Below, piece by piece: positions 1-10,968 of a stretch of 64,000 bases of DNA. Numbering within the stretch: position 1 is the first letter of the stretch; each line of letters begins with the position of its first letter. The stretch is from Mangifera indica (lineage: Eukaryota > Streptophyta > Magnoliopsida > Sapindales > Anacardiaceae): contig NC_058143.1 in assembly GCF_011075055.1 (NCBI RefSeq), positions 10,865,057 through 10,929,056 of the forward strand, given 5' to 3'. Under the pieces are notes generated by a model. That model saw nothing but the letters and a program-made list of their open reading frames with translations. It did no database searches and was not told the DNA's origin. The position numbers and the translations under genes are program-made.

Positions 1-1237
1 ACCACTTACATGAACAAAACCAAACATTAAATATAAAAATCTCACTTCAACTTTTTAAATAAAACTCTATTTTTTCAATTAAAATAAAAAAGAGCACTAC
101 TACCAGTCCCACCAACTTAGAAATCTACTTTTCACACCCTTTGCTCATATTTCGACATTGAACCTAAAATTAGGAAAAACGTTTGTTACATCAAAATATC
201 TATATGAATAATTAACTTTATATATCATTTATATGATAATTGTATTATTGTTTGTGCATTGGCTTGAGAATCATATGTATGGACTAAGTTTCTTAAGCAT
301 GTTCGATTGAAACCCAATATACATGACATACCAATGAGGTTTCAACGAAATTTTACAATGTGCAATACATGAGGATAATTTTGAAAATATTTCACCATAC
401 GGGGGAGCTTGTTGAAATTTTATGATGCAGGGCGTGTCCCAAGGGGAGGCGGTATTGATATTATATTATATACTAGATATTAGTTATCACTAGGGTAGGT
501 TCTAGTATTAGTTGACTCGAGTTTGTTAGTAGACTCAACTCGTATGAGCCTAAAAAATGTTTATAATTTTGAGCTCAAACTGAATCCCGAGTTTGTTGGA
601 AGTGGAAATGAGTTATTCGCAAGTTGTTCAATTATATTTTGAAATGATGTAATTTGGTTTACCACTAAAATGGTGTCATTTTGTGAAAAAAAAATAGTTA
701 CGATATGAAAATGACATTGTTTTATCATTAAAATTGGTGAGAAACACTGTCGTTTCAAATATTCCACAACAAAAAAAAAAATTTTAATTAGACAAAAGCG
801 ACTCTTCCTCCTCCTCATCTCTCAATCCCATACCATTATTCTTATTCCAAAAATTCTTAATCGAAAAATTGCTACTGATCAAATGACATTGACAACTAAA
901 CAACAGTCAATTGACCAACTAAGAGAAATAAGACTAAGTGATGACTAAGAAGACAAATGACCAACCAGTGACAATGAGAGACAAAATTTGACTGATTGAG
1001 ATTGAATGATGAACCGAGAGGACGAACTACTAACCAATGACAATGTTAGAAACTAACCAACAATAGAAGAGAAATTGCTAAGGTTTTTCTTTTTTTAAAT
1101 ATTGATTTGATTTTCTTACAAGGAATTTTATTTGGATTTTCAGTCTTTGTGTTTCTTAAATTTCACCTTATAGTTGTTTGTGACTTTGAATAATTTAAAT
1201 GTGAAGCTTCATACAAACCATAACACATTTTAAATAT

Positions 1238-1406
1238 CAGTAAAACTATATATATATAATTGAGTACACAATTAAATATATGGATGTTATATCATAATGT
1301 AATTAAGTGATTTTAAATTAAGAATAAAATAACATCAAATTATATTATGATATGTTATTTGTGTACTTAATTATATACTCAAAATTATATACGCATAGTA
1401 TTTTTC
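1238..1406. mobile_element. Palindromic MITE, copy in the left partial unit
   Basis: A 169-bp element whose left half is repeated as the reverse complement in its right half. It starts cagtaaaactatatat and ends atacgcatagtatttttc. Direct copies of tttaaatat at 1229-1237 and 1407-1415 form a 9-bp target duplication. It has no coding capacity. It belongs to the same family as 48811-48983, 56667-56838, 59594-59770 and 60987-61091. Confidence 0.8.
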
Positions 1407-1499
1407 TTTAAATATTATGCTTAGTTGTACCATCTCAACTTAAACTGATAGGCACACTGCTGACCTTGCCTCTTTCATATTGAAACTCTACAAGTAGAT

Positions 1500-2390
1500 A
1501 AGGAGCTAATATTAGATCTTACAATATTAGTTGTATCACGCAAATTTGGACTCTAATTTAGCGTTATAATATTAGCTAAATTAACTCTATTTTAGATTAT
1601 AAGTATTAGGTTGTCTATTGATGTAAACAAAATACAAACATAAAATTTCTTTCTTATTCAATCTCTGCCATCAAAGTTATCATGGTGTTAGAATTTGTGT
1701 AAAACCAGTTCAACCAACGTTATTCTATTCAATTCCTTTTTCTTGGTTGCGAATGACATTATTATTTCTGGGTAATCATTCCTTTTATTTGTTATCCGGT
1801 GTCAAAAATATCTCACAGCTTTTGTGATCTCATTTTTTGTCCCCACTTGATTTACTTGTCCCTAATTCACACAATTTGGTAGTAAGTTTGTCACAATGCA
1901 AAAGTACCAATTTTCAAAGAATTCATCTTTTTCTTTTATTATTATTTTTTCTTAGCTTTGCAATCATGTCTTCTATTGAAGGACGATATGAGGTATCTAG
2001 ATCTTTTGATATTCTTTTGAATGACATAAATTATGTCACTTGGTCTCAAGCTATGTCTAGTTTTCTTAAAAGTAAGGGGTTGTGGATAATTGTTACTAGG
2101 AATATCAAATCTCCTAGTTCAAGTACGGAAGAAACTGATATTAAATATAAGAAATGTTTTAAAGATTGAGATTGTAAAACCATCAAATCATTACTTTATT
2201 TCGAAATACATCAATTTTTATAATTTATGAAGAATTTGGTTATTATAAATTTGTAAAGGAAATTTGGGACATGTTGAAAAAGTGATATGTAACAAGTGAT
2301 TTGACTTTTCGATATCATCTTCAAAATGTTATACATAGCATGATTCAAGGGCCAGGTCAATCTATCTAGGATTTTTATGCTTAGATGCAT
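1500..2390 (+). mobile_element. Truncated Copia element, LTR end, PBS and gag start (left copy)
   Basis: A degenerate primer-binding site (atcatggtgttagaat, near 1679, resembling the tggtatcagagc site used with initiator Met tRNA) follows an LTR-like stretch that I can only place roughly. The gag start at 1966 begins MSSIEGRYEVSRSFDILL and shows the N-terminal Copia gag pattern NYVTWSQAMSSFLKSKGLW. The frame stops at 2167-2169. Beyond that, stop-riddled gag similarity, including the conserved GQSI region, runs to 2390, where the unit junction cuts it. A dead fragment. Confidence 0.75.
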
Positions 2391-5300
2391 GATGACACAC
2401 GACCATATGCACTTGCACATATGGACATGTGCCACTCTGTACTTAGTAATTTTCATATTCTTAATATGAAATGACTTTTTTGCCCTTGCAAGGCACGAAT
2501 GAGTGTCACTCTTGTAGTGCACAATTGTCCCTATTAAAATCTCATCATAGCTTAATATTATTTATAATTAAACAAGGATCATAATAAAATAAAGAGAAAA
2601 GATTGAAATGCCCTTAGGCTCACCTGTCGGTGTTACATAAGGCATCATATATTTTTTTCATCAGTCTCACATAATCATGCACACTCATACTACTTTTCTC
2701 AAGAGTTTGAAAGTGATGATTTCTATTGCACCATTTGAACTTTGAACTTGGCTAAGAAATAGTTATTAGTGTAATCCAGATTTAAGTGGCAATTCAACAT
2801 TTTGATATATAACTAAGCACTGACTTAGATATTGAGGCTTCAGCTCATTAAGACACCAAACTAACAAGATGATATTCTAAATCATCTTTAGTTACAATAA
2901 AAGGTTAAGACACCAAACTAACAAGATGATAATCTAAATCATGCGCACCAACTATAAATAATACTTGTTCTCACCAATATCAATAATTATGCTAATTTAC
3001 TTTTAGATTTACTGGTTAAAGACTTGACACTAGAAATGAGCTAGCCTAAGTCATCAACTGAGCTCCAACATGTCCCAAACTAACACACTTGTAAGGAGTG
3101 TTAGATTCTTTTTAAAACAACGAGCAATTTTTCATAGATGTTAGTTGGAAAAAGACTCCGATATCATGAAAACTTGAACTAAGAAACTAGATAGAAATGA
3201 TAAATGATAATTTTGAAATAAATAACTATTCTAACTTGTATTAAACCATTAGGGTTACAATCTATTTATATAGAACAGTGATGTCAGATTGACAATCCAA
3301 TAAAAGTACAATCAAATTTATTTAATTTAAAATAGAAAAATAAACAAAGTGAAATTACTAACTATTAGATTTTATCTCATAAGTACACATATCGCATGTT
3401 CTTAATTCCCTGAGTAGAAAAGAGCAATCGAGAGAATGAGAGATATTTTATTTAATAGTATCAAGAGAGTATTAAGAATATTTTTATCTGTTCAATAAAA
3501 TTTTTTAAAAATAATAGTGTAAAGCTTCAACTAATGTACACCATTTTATATAAGATTATTAACTTAAACAATTTCAATTTGTTAACTCTGCAAAACGTCT
3601 TTTAATTGTTTCAATTAACTCCTCAACTATTTGATAATTGTCAAAATACACCCCTTTGTGTGTTGATAATCTTAACACAAACTATTAATTGTAGATAAAA
3701 TTTGTGATCAAGAGTTTGAAACTCGATTAGAATACATTAAGGGACATAGGTATGGTCCAAAACTTATGAAGAAATCAAGACCGAGTTTTCAAATCAAGAG
3801 ACTTGTTGATGCTCTTAAAGAATCTTAAGATAGAATTATCCAAACATAGTAAAAGTATAAAGAATTAGAGAAGAGAAATTTCAAATATCTACAAAAAGTA
3901 GAAGAACTATCATTCACTTGGAAATACAAGAAAAAAAATGTTTGGATTTTGGTTTGCTATTGGAGCTAATCCACCTACTCTTTCAAGGAAAGAATCATAT
4001 GTGATTTATAATATTTTATTTTGACTTTACCTTACAAAATTTAGACAATGTATTGCAAACTAATCGTTATTAATGATTGTTGTAGACTTATTTAACATGC
4101 ATATACCTATTTTGATTCTTTTGACATGTAACCTAACATAAGAGTGATACCTATTTTGACATCAAGTAGTGAAGAAAGTGGTGCATATTTTAACATCTAA
4201 TTAACAAAGAAAGTATAGTTCTTTTACCACTAATGGTTGATACATCCATGTTTTTTGTTCACAAGTTAATTATAATTGGATGTGTTTGTAAATACATGCA
4301 TAGATATATAATAATTTCCTATTAATTGGTTATCAGTTTATTTGTAGTAGTAGCAATTAGAATTTATTAATGTTTTTTCACTTAATTAAAAAGATGTTTC
4401 ATATGAATTGTTTGACTTTAGGATCAATACATTTGTTAATTTTCAATAAAGGCTGAAATTCTTGTCCCAAATTCACCACACAAACAAAAAATCTCTATAA
4501 TATACCACATTATAATGGATAAAATTTTTATTTCCAATTCACCATGCAATCAAGAAAGAAAAATTTTATTTCCAATTTACAAAAAAATTTGTCCCTAATA
4601 CACCATATAGATAAGGACAAAAATTTTATCATCAATTCTTTACTTAAACAAGGACAAAAACTTTTGTCCTACAAAATGTCCTCATATGATAAATATACTC
4701 TTTTGGGGACAATAATTAATTATAAAGGAATATTTCTTTTTTCGAGAGTATTGTCCATTAGTAAGATATGTGGCCCCATTTAATTTTTTAGAACAATTTT
4801 TTTACTTAATATGATAAAACTTTTTGTCACCTTTTATAAAATTTGTTGAAGTTCCTTCTTGATAGGATTGTAACTATAGTTTACCCTGAAGAAAATTTTT
4901 CACTTCTAAAGCTATAGAGTTAGAATTGTTTGGTCACTAATCACTTGTCGTGACATGCATAATTTGGGTAAGATTATCAATTAATCGCTGAATCTAATTG
5001 CATTTTTGAGATATACTTTGAAATGGACTTTTTGACTGCACAGTATATCACTTTGAAATTAAAAAGAAATTTAGAGGATTGAGTTTCTTATGATATTAAT
5101 TAAGTTTAGATTTTATGAGAAATATTTGAAAAATTTTCAAGTTTATAAGATCAGAGGATTCAAGATAAACTAAAAAAAAAAAGAAATTATGTTTGAATTA
5201 TACTTTTGTTTGGATCGATAATAATGAGTTTGTAGCTTTGTTTAACAACTTACGATAATGAAGTTCTTACATAGAGAAAAAGTAATTCGTATAAGTAGTA

Positions 5301-5728
5301 TGATTTTGAGTTTTCACATGTCAAGTTATATTTCTAAAATTAATATATCTAATGCCACTTCAGATTTTAAGTTAAGTTTTGGTGTTACCTTAATCATTGA
5401 ATGGGTGAAAACAAGGGCAATAGACATTGATATCAATATAGAATTGATCCTTGTATACATATAAGATACTGAGATTTTAATGTACTCAAGTTTATTGATT
5501 ATATAATATATTACTTGAAAATTTTTAATGTTTGTATATGGTAATTTTTTAGAATTTGAACCATGATATCTGGAGTCGACTATAATGATAAAAACATTCA
5601 TGAAGAGACAATTATATAAAACCCGCATATAAAATTTATTCATTATATCTAATCTTATTCCATCATTATTCATTATTATATATCTTAAAGTTGATTTCTA
5701 CTAATCCATAGCTTATTACATAAGCATA
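2391..5728. other. Intergenic, downstream of the first FT gene
   Basis: No gene is seen. At 2401-2424 a short inverted repeat (ccatatg/catatgg) lies about a dozen bases from the unit junction. Near 2849-2885 and 2907-2943 there is a small tandem duplication of a block beginning aagacaccaaactaac. The rest is AT-rich; short open frames around 4.5-5.6 kb recur in unit B but resemble no family I know. Unit B holds the same sequence at 15874-19169. Confidence 0.6.
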
Positions 5729-8272
5729 TTACTGCCTTCTTCTTCCTCCAGAGCCAGTCTCCTTCTGGCAATTGAAGTAAACAGCAGCCACAGGAGATCC
5801 CAGATTGTAAAGCTCAGCAAAGTCTCTGGTGATGAAATTCTGGCGCCACGCTGGTGCATACACAGTTTGTCTTCCCAGTTGACGAAACAACATAAATACA
5901 AACCTGTGAATCCCCAATGTTGGTCTCGGGCTCTCATAATTCACAATCTCTTGTCCTACAAGTGCAACGTAATATTTAACATATAATTGTATTAAGGATA
6001 CTTTAATTTACTCTTCATGATATTGTAATTTAAAATCTAATGGATTATGATCTGAATGGAATACAACGTTATATTTGACCACTTTAATCTCGATAATCCT
6101 TCTTTGTCTATAAATATTGGAATCTAGAAATTACGTTGGAACTCATAAGGTTGGTGGGAGGGTCAAAGTGTAATGTTTAATGAGTGATGAAGATGAAGAA
6201 TGGAATTTGTTCTTACAAAGGAAATTGCATTTAAAAAGGTTAGAGTGTAAATTTTAGGGAATAAGAAAGCAAAAATAAGTATTTAATCATAATTGAAAAA
6301 ATAGTTATTTAGCAGGACCTGAGTAGTATATAGCTCATAATTAGGTCGTTTAGGATCTGTTATAAGGTTTGGGATCCACTTTTGATCATAAAATAAAATA
6401 AAGATTAATAAAATCAATCTAAACTAATTTTTATGATTATTAATATTTGTTAAACCATATTAATTCATATATATATATGATATTTCTTGTTTCACCTTAA
6501 AATTTTGAGCTTGGAAGGGGGAGGACATGAAGTTAATGGAGGTCCATAACTTGAAATTAATTATTGTTGCGACTAGATTTTTTCTGAAATGTGGATGTGA
6601 TTGTCAGAATAAGTTGAAATCAAATGTCGTTTTGATTAGAATTCATACATTAGTCTGCAATAGCAAAACAAACTGATTGAAATAAAGAAAACTCTACCCA
6701 TTTGAAGTAATTAAAATTGAATTAAAGATAAACAAATTAATTAACTTACCGAAGGATGCCCCTGTAGATCCGGGAATATCAGTCACCATCCTAACAAGTT
6801 CAGATCAATTTCAAGAACAATTAAACAATATGTGGGCATTACAAAATTCATAGTATTATCCCGAAGAGAAAATTAAGCACAAAAAGATAATGTTAGAAAC
6901 AAACGTTTGTGAGAAACTGCCCTTTTTTTCTTTGTTTCACAAGTTATCATTGTACAGGCTTTATCAGTTTTTTAATGAAGTTTAGACTAGTCAATCTCTG
7001 AACATGATACAATTCCATAGTTGTTATTCAGTCCAATCTAATATTTGTTCCTTGATATCAAACCGGGAAATTTTGGGTTTCACTTTTTTGCTATGTTCCT
7101 TGTTGTGTGTTGATAAAGTGCTCCAATAATTCTATTGAGATAAACCAAAAAAACTTGTCAAACTTATGCTGTAGTTTTATAAAATAATGTCAGAAACCTA
7201 GAACAACAAAGTTGCTTTTATTTCTCGGTGGTCCTTCTTCCTTCAATCTTTGCCATGATATAGAGAAAGTTTCAGCCAATGCAAAACAGAAGGTAGTTAT
7301 TCACGTAAAAAGATACGATAATTTAGTTTAACTTATTATCCATTGTGTAAACAAAAGAAGAAAAGAAGTTGATTATGAGAGACGGAAGCCACTTACCAAT
7401 GCAAGTATTCTCTGAGACTTGGATTACTAGGGCTTGGTGCATCAGGATCCACCATGACCTGCATGTTTTATTTTTATGATTAATACATAAATAATCAATT
7501 ATAAATCTAATATTCATGCATGAATCAACTCTCTTGAGAAAGAATCATAAACGTGAAAGTTTGTCTTTCCTCAGAAGATAAAATTTCATAATTTCTATAT
7601 GTTATTGTTTATATGTTGAGTAGAATTAGAAAAAATATATATCAATGCGTTCAGTTGTAAAATAGGATTTTGTATATACTTTAAGAAGTGGATTTTTTAA
7701 CTTGAATATCTGCCAAATAAGATGTTGTAAGTTCATTCAGAAGTAGTTTTTTTTTTTTGGTTTTAATGCAAAAAAGGGCATAAACGTGATGTTTCTTATA
7801 CAATAAGAAGATTATTTTAGAAAAGAAGAACAACCATAAAACAGGATGATGTAAATATATAAAGAAGTAGTTTTTAGAAAATAATAAAAAAAAAAACGAA
7901 CATGCAAAACAGGTTCTTGTATGTACAATTAGTATATTTGTGAAAAATAATGCTATCTCGTATATACATCACTACGTAGATTCATAAAAACATGGATGTG
8001 AATATACACATAATTATTATGTTTAATAAGAGGTAACAAAAAAGAATGTTGAGGCATACCAAAGTATAGAAGGTCCTAAGATCAGTTCCACCAATGTCAA
8101 CCCTTGGATGATTGGCAACAACAGCTGGCTTGAGCTCAACACCATTGTTGACATCCCGGTTGCCATAGCTAACATTAAGAGAAACTGACCTATTACAATT
8201 GTTAATAACATCTCCAATTACTCTCCCAACAACAAGAGGATCTCTATTGGAACAACTGCCTTCCCAAGACAT
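5729..8272 (-). CDS. FT: FLOWERING LOCUS T-like PEBP (florigen), copy 1
   Basis: Four exons by homology and splice consensus: 8272-8060, 7458-7397, 6790-6750 and 5955-5729. Exons 2 and 3 are 62 and 41 bp, the standard FT lengths, and all introns are GT-AG. The product is 180 residues, close to the FT norm of about 175. Florigens are mobile phloem proteins that join 14-3-3 and FD bZIP proteins to switch on floral identity genes. The activator signature is present: Tyr89 and Gln144 match Tyr85 and Gln140 of Arabidopsis FT. The segment [14 protein letters not shown] has Tyr138 and Trp142 but Ala141 where Gly is usual, and the LYN triad is at 154-156. The 14-3-3 contact residues (Arg66, Thr70, Pro98, Phe105, Arg134) are kept. 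Odd points are Cys26 where Phe is usual and Met93 in place of Leu after the EYLHW block. There are no stops or frameshifts, so it is probably functional. Biological direction (activator or repressor) is inferred from residues only. Confidence 0.93.
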
Positions 8273-8530
8273 AGTAAAACATACACAAATTACTTAGAAT
8301 ATTCTACGGAAATAGTTGTTGCTTGATACCTGGATTTCAAGCAGTACTAGGGATCTTTATATATTGCGCTGGTATGGGCCACAGTTAGTTCTAGAATCTG
8401 CTTTTTGTCAAATTAGTTTGAATTTTCTTTTAGGTGATTCCTAAACTAGAAATTCTGATACCTGAAAGCTAATGGGCATCCCTATCTTATTATATTCTGA
8501 TCGAAAAATTATGCTCATCATGGTCCACAG
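8273..8530 (-). promoter_or_regulatory. Proximal promoter of FT copy 1
   Basis: Read on the minus strand, an atatataaag TATA box lies at 8364-8355, about 85 bp upstream of the ATG. Two CCACA pentamers on the plus strand (8379-8383 and 8525-8529, TGTGG on the gene strand) resemble the core of CONSTANS-responsive elements of FT promoters. Pentamers occur often by chance, so only the TATA box is well supported. Confidence 0.5.
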
Positions 8531-10050
8531 CATCTATCCCCATCATTTTACATCAAAGTCAAAATCGTTTCATTCAGTACAAGATTAAAAACATTAAAAA
8601 AAAAAAAATGATGAAGATTTACGCATGATACTTTCATTTTTTTTTTTGTCCTGATATTCTTTACTCTAAACGCCATGCGTTTGAGTAGAGCTTTATTTAT
8701 TCGTTCAGTGTGTTAATTACCCTTGACAAAAATATAAAAAAATCAACAAAGAGAAGGTCCAACAAGGATGAGGTTTTAATTAAAATTTTCTTTAACAGCT
8801 TTAAACCATTAATCGAGACAACAACTTCATAAAAAGGAATAGCTATTTGATTAGACCATAATTTGCAGCTATCACTATACCGATCACTTCTGAAAAGTCC
8901 TATTTTTCAATCTTAAAAGTGACTGTTGCATATACAGACATTGAATTGTTTAAAAAAGTCAAATAAAAACTTAATTCAATAATATCATTAGTTCCAGGTT
9001 TTTATAAGTATCAAATTATTTACTTTAGTCTTAAAATATTTGTGTTAAGTTTGGTATATCCTTATTTACTTTGAAATATCATATGATATGTTTTATATTT
9101 CTATATTTTTTTTGTGATATTACATATTCTTCTCTCAATTGTTGATGTAGCCATTTAAAATGAAAAAATTATTATTATTATTTCCATTATGCGATTGGCA
9201 TTTATTTATATATTGTTAATATAGACGTATTATATACTTCTAGAAATTTAGGGTATCAAGTTATCTTCAGTTCGGGAACCCTTTTTTTTTTGTCTTGTTA
9301 TTAGAAACTGCCTGTTACGGTGAATTTGCAGGTATCACTATCTTGATCACTTTTGAAAAAGACTATTTATAAATCTTGAAAGTGACTGTTGCATATAGAT
9401 ACATTGAATTGTATTAAATAAAATAAGTCAAATAAAAACTTAATTCAATAATGAATTGTATTGAATTGTATTAAATAAGTCAAATAAAAACTTAGTTCAA
9501 AGTTTTTATAAGAATCATATTATTTACTTTAATATCTATTGCGATGAAGTGAGCTTAAACTCAAGGACTAAAATTGTTTCAGTTTTAATTTGATTATTTT
9601 GAACAGAATAGAAATCCTTTTAAAGTGTAAAATTATTATAAAAAATCTTTTAAAAAATCATGGAAAGTTCTGGGGACTCTAGATAAGAAGACCTGTGCCT
9701 CTTGAGATCGTCCTAGGGTTAAAAAAAAGAGAGTATAAAACTAGACAAAAATGTCACTTCAAAATAAGTATAAATTTTTTGTTGATGAAGATCCTCTTTC
9801 ATCATCTTATATTCTGGGGAGCATCACAAAGATGATTGGATGCTTTACATTTTGTTAACTAGCTTTTGACTGGTAAAAATCTAAATAAAAATTAAAAAAA
9901 ACGTCACAACAGAAACTTCCTTTAATAGAAAGGATCAGCTTGACCGGGAACTCAGGACAATTTTCCACCTCGTATTCAAAAGCATACAACTTTAGATACT
10001 ATATTTAATGTTGCCTCTTGCCCCTTGCTTCCAACTAAATTCCATAAAAT
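8531..10050. other. Upstream region of FT copy 1, with direct repeats
   Basis: No gene. Blocks 8865-8983 and 9328-9453 are diverged direct repeats beginning gcagctatcacta and gcaggtatcacta and ending in aaaaacttaattcaataat; a shorter third piece follows to about 9505. In unit B the matching blocks are 22300-22418 and 22767-22886. A further block at about 9903-10019 recurs in diverged form at 13115-13222. Confidence 0.6.
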
Positions 10051-10968
10051 AAAGTAAAGGCCAAAAGACTTATTCCCACCCAAGATTTGATGTAATCCTA
10101 TTCCCACCCACCAACTTTTAAAAATCCAAAGACCCACCCATCATCCAAATTTTTTAATAACTTCTAGTAATTTAATTTTAAATTGCTAGATTACCCTTAT
10201 TTTCATTTTCCTCATAATGACACAATCTCTGTCTTTTTGCATCATTTCGTCAAACAGTTTAAGAACATCCCAAGTTTTTCAACTTTTACACAACGCATAG
10301 TTTTACCACTCTTACACAACCCATAGTTTTAACACTCTTACAAAACCCATTTCATCAAACAGTTTATTTGATTAAGAAATCTTGAACTCTCTCATTGGCA
10401 ATCTCTCTCCCTCCAGTGGTCTTCATTGGGGAAGACGAGTTGTCTTCCAAGTCTCGTTTACATAATGAGCCCAAAGGTGCAGAAGATAGAGAAAGAAAGA
10501 CAAAAACAAACAAAGGAGGGATTAGTTACAAAAGGCGACAATGATCAAGATCTGAAACCTATTTAGTAACTTACATAATGGTTTTTTGGGACTCTTCAGC
10601 ATCTTTTTCTTCCCTTTGTCGATTTGTTCTTTAGCGAAACTATTTGGATTCAGATATTAACAATGAAAAGAAAAGAAAGATGGAGAAAAGAAAACAAAGT
10701 GATGGTTGCAAATGAAAATAACTCTTTTAGCATGTTAAGTTAGGCGGTGAGTAGTTTAAAACTATTTGGCCTTGTTTTTAGAATATCTTAATAATGTTTA
10801 AAATAAAAGCATCATACATTTGGTTTTATTTAAATGCACTTTTCACTAACTAAAACTGTTATCATAATTAACTTATAGATGAAACTTTGGGTTTTTGAAA
10901 ATTAGTGGGTAGAAGTTAAAATAGTACATCAAACCTTAGGTGGGAATAAGTCCTTTGTCCTAAAGTAA
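10051..10968. mobile_element. Non-autonomous TIR DNA transposon, 904 bp (unit A, complete)
   Basis: The element spans 10058-10961. Its terminal inverted repeats are 23 bp with two mismatches (10058-10080, starting aggccaaaagac, and 10939-10961). Direct aaagtaa copies at 10051-10057 and 10962-10968 are the target duplication; 7-9 bp suggests a Mutator-like or hAT-like origin. No transposase is encoded. The interior contains a stretch around 10400-10560 with a short open frame that could be captured gene sequence. Confidence 0.8.

Larger units (their letters stand above)
1..2390. repeat. Tail of a further tandem unit (partial copy)
   Basis: This stretch matches 13458-15873 and 26248-28636 almost base for base, including the palindromic MITE and the Copia 5' end. 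It is the right-hand end of a unit whose body lies left of the window, so the array probably has at least one more copy there. No FT exon lies in this part; the remaining sequence is AT-rich with no gene of its own. Confidence 0.9.

Noticed and set aside
5326..5673. 115-codon minus-strand frame conserved in both units (also 18767-19114)
   Set aside because: Conservation is explained by the recent duplication, composition is AT-driven, and no domain or start context is seen. It lies just downstream of FT and is more likely 3' flank.
5716..5937. Second minus-strand frame (73 codons) over FT exon 4, and its twin at 19157-19378
   Set aside because: Out-of-frame reading of exon 4. The neighbouring frame carries the PEBP sequence [18 protein letters not shown] and the florigen segments.
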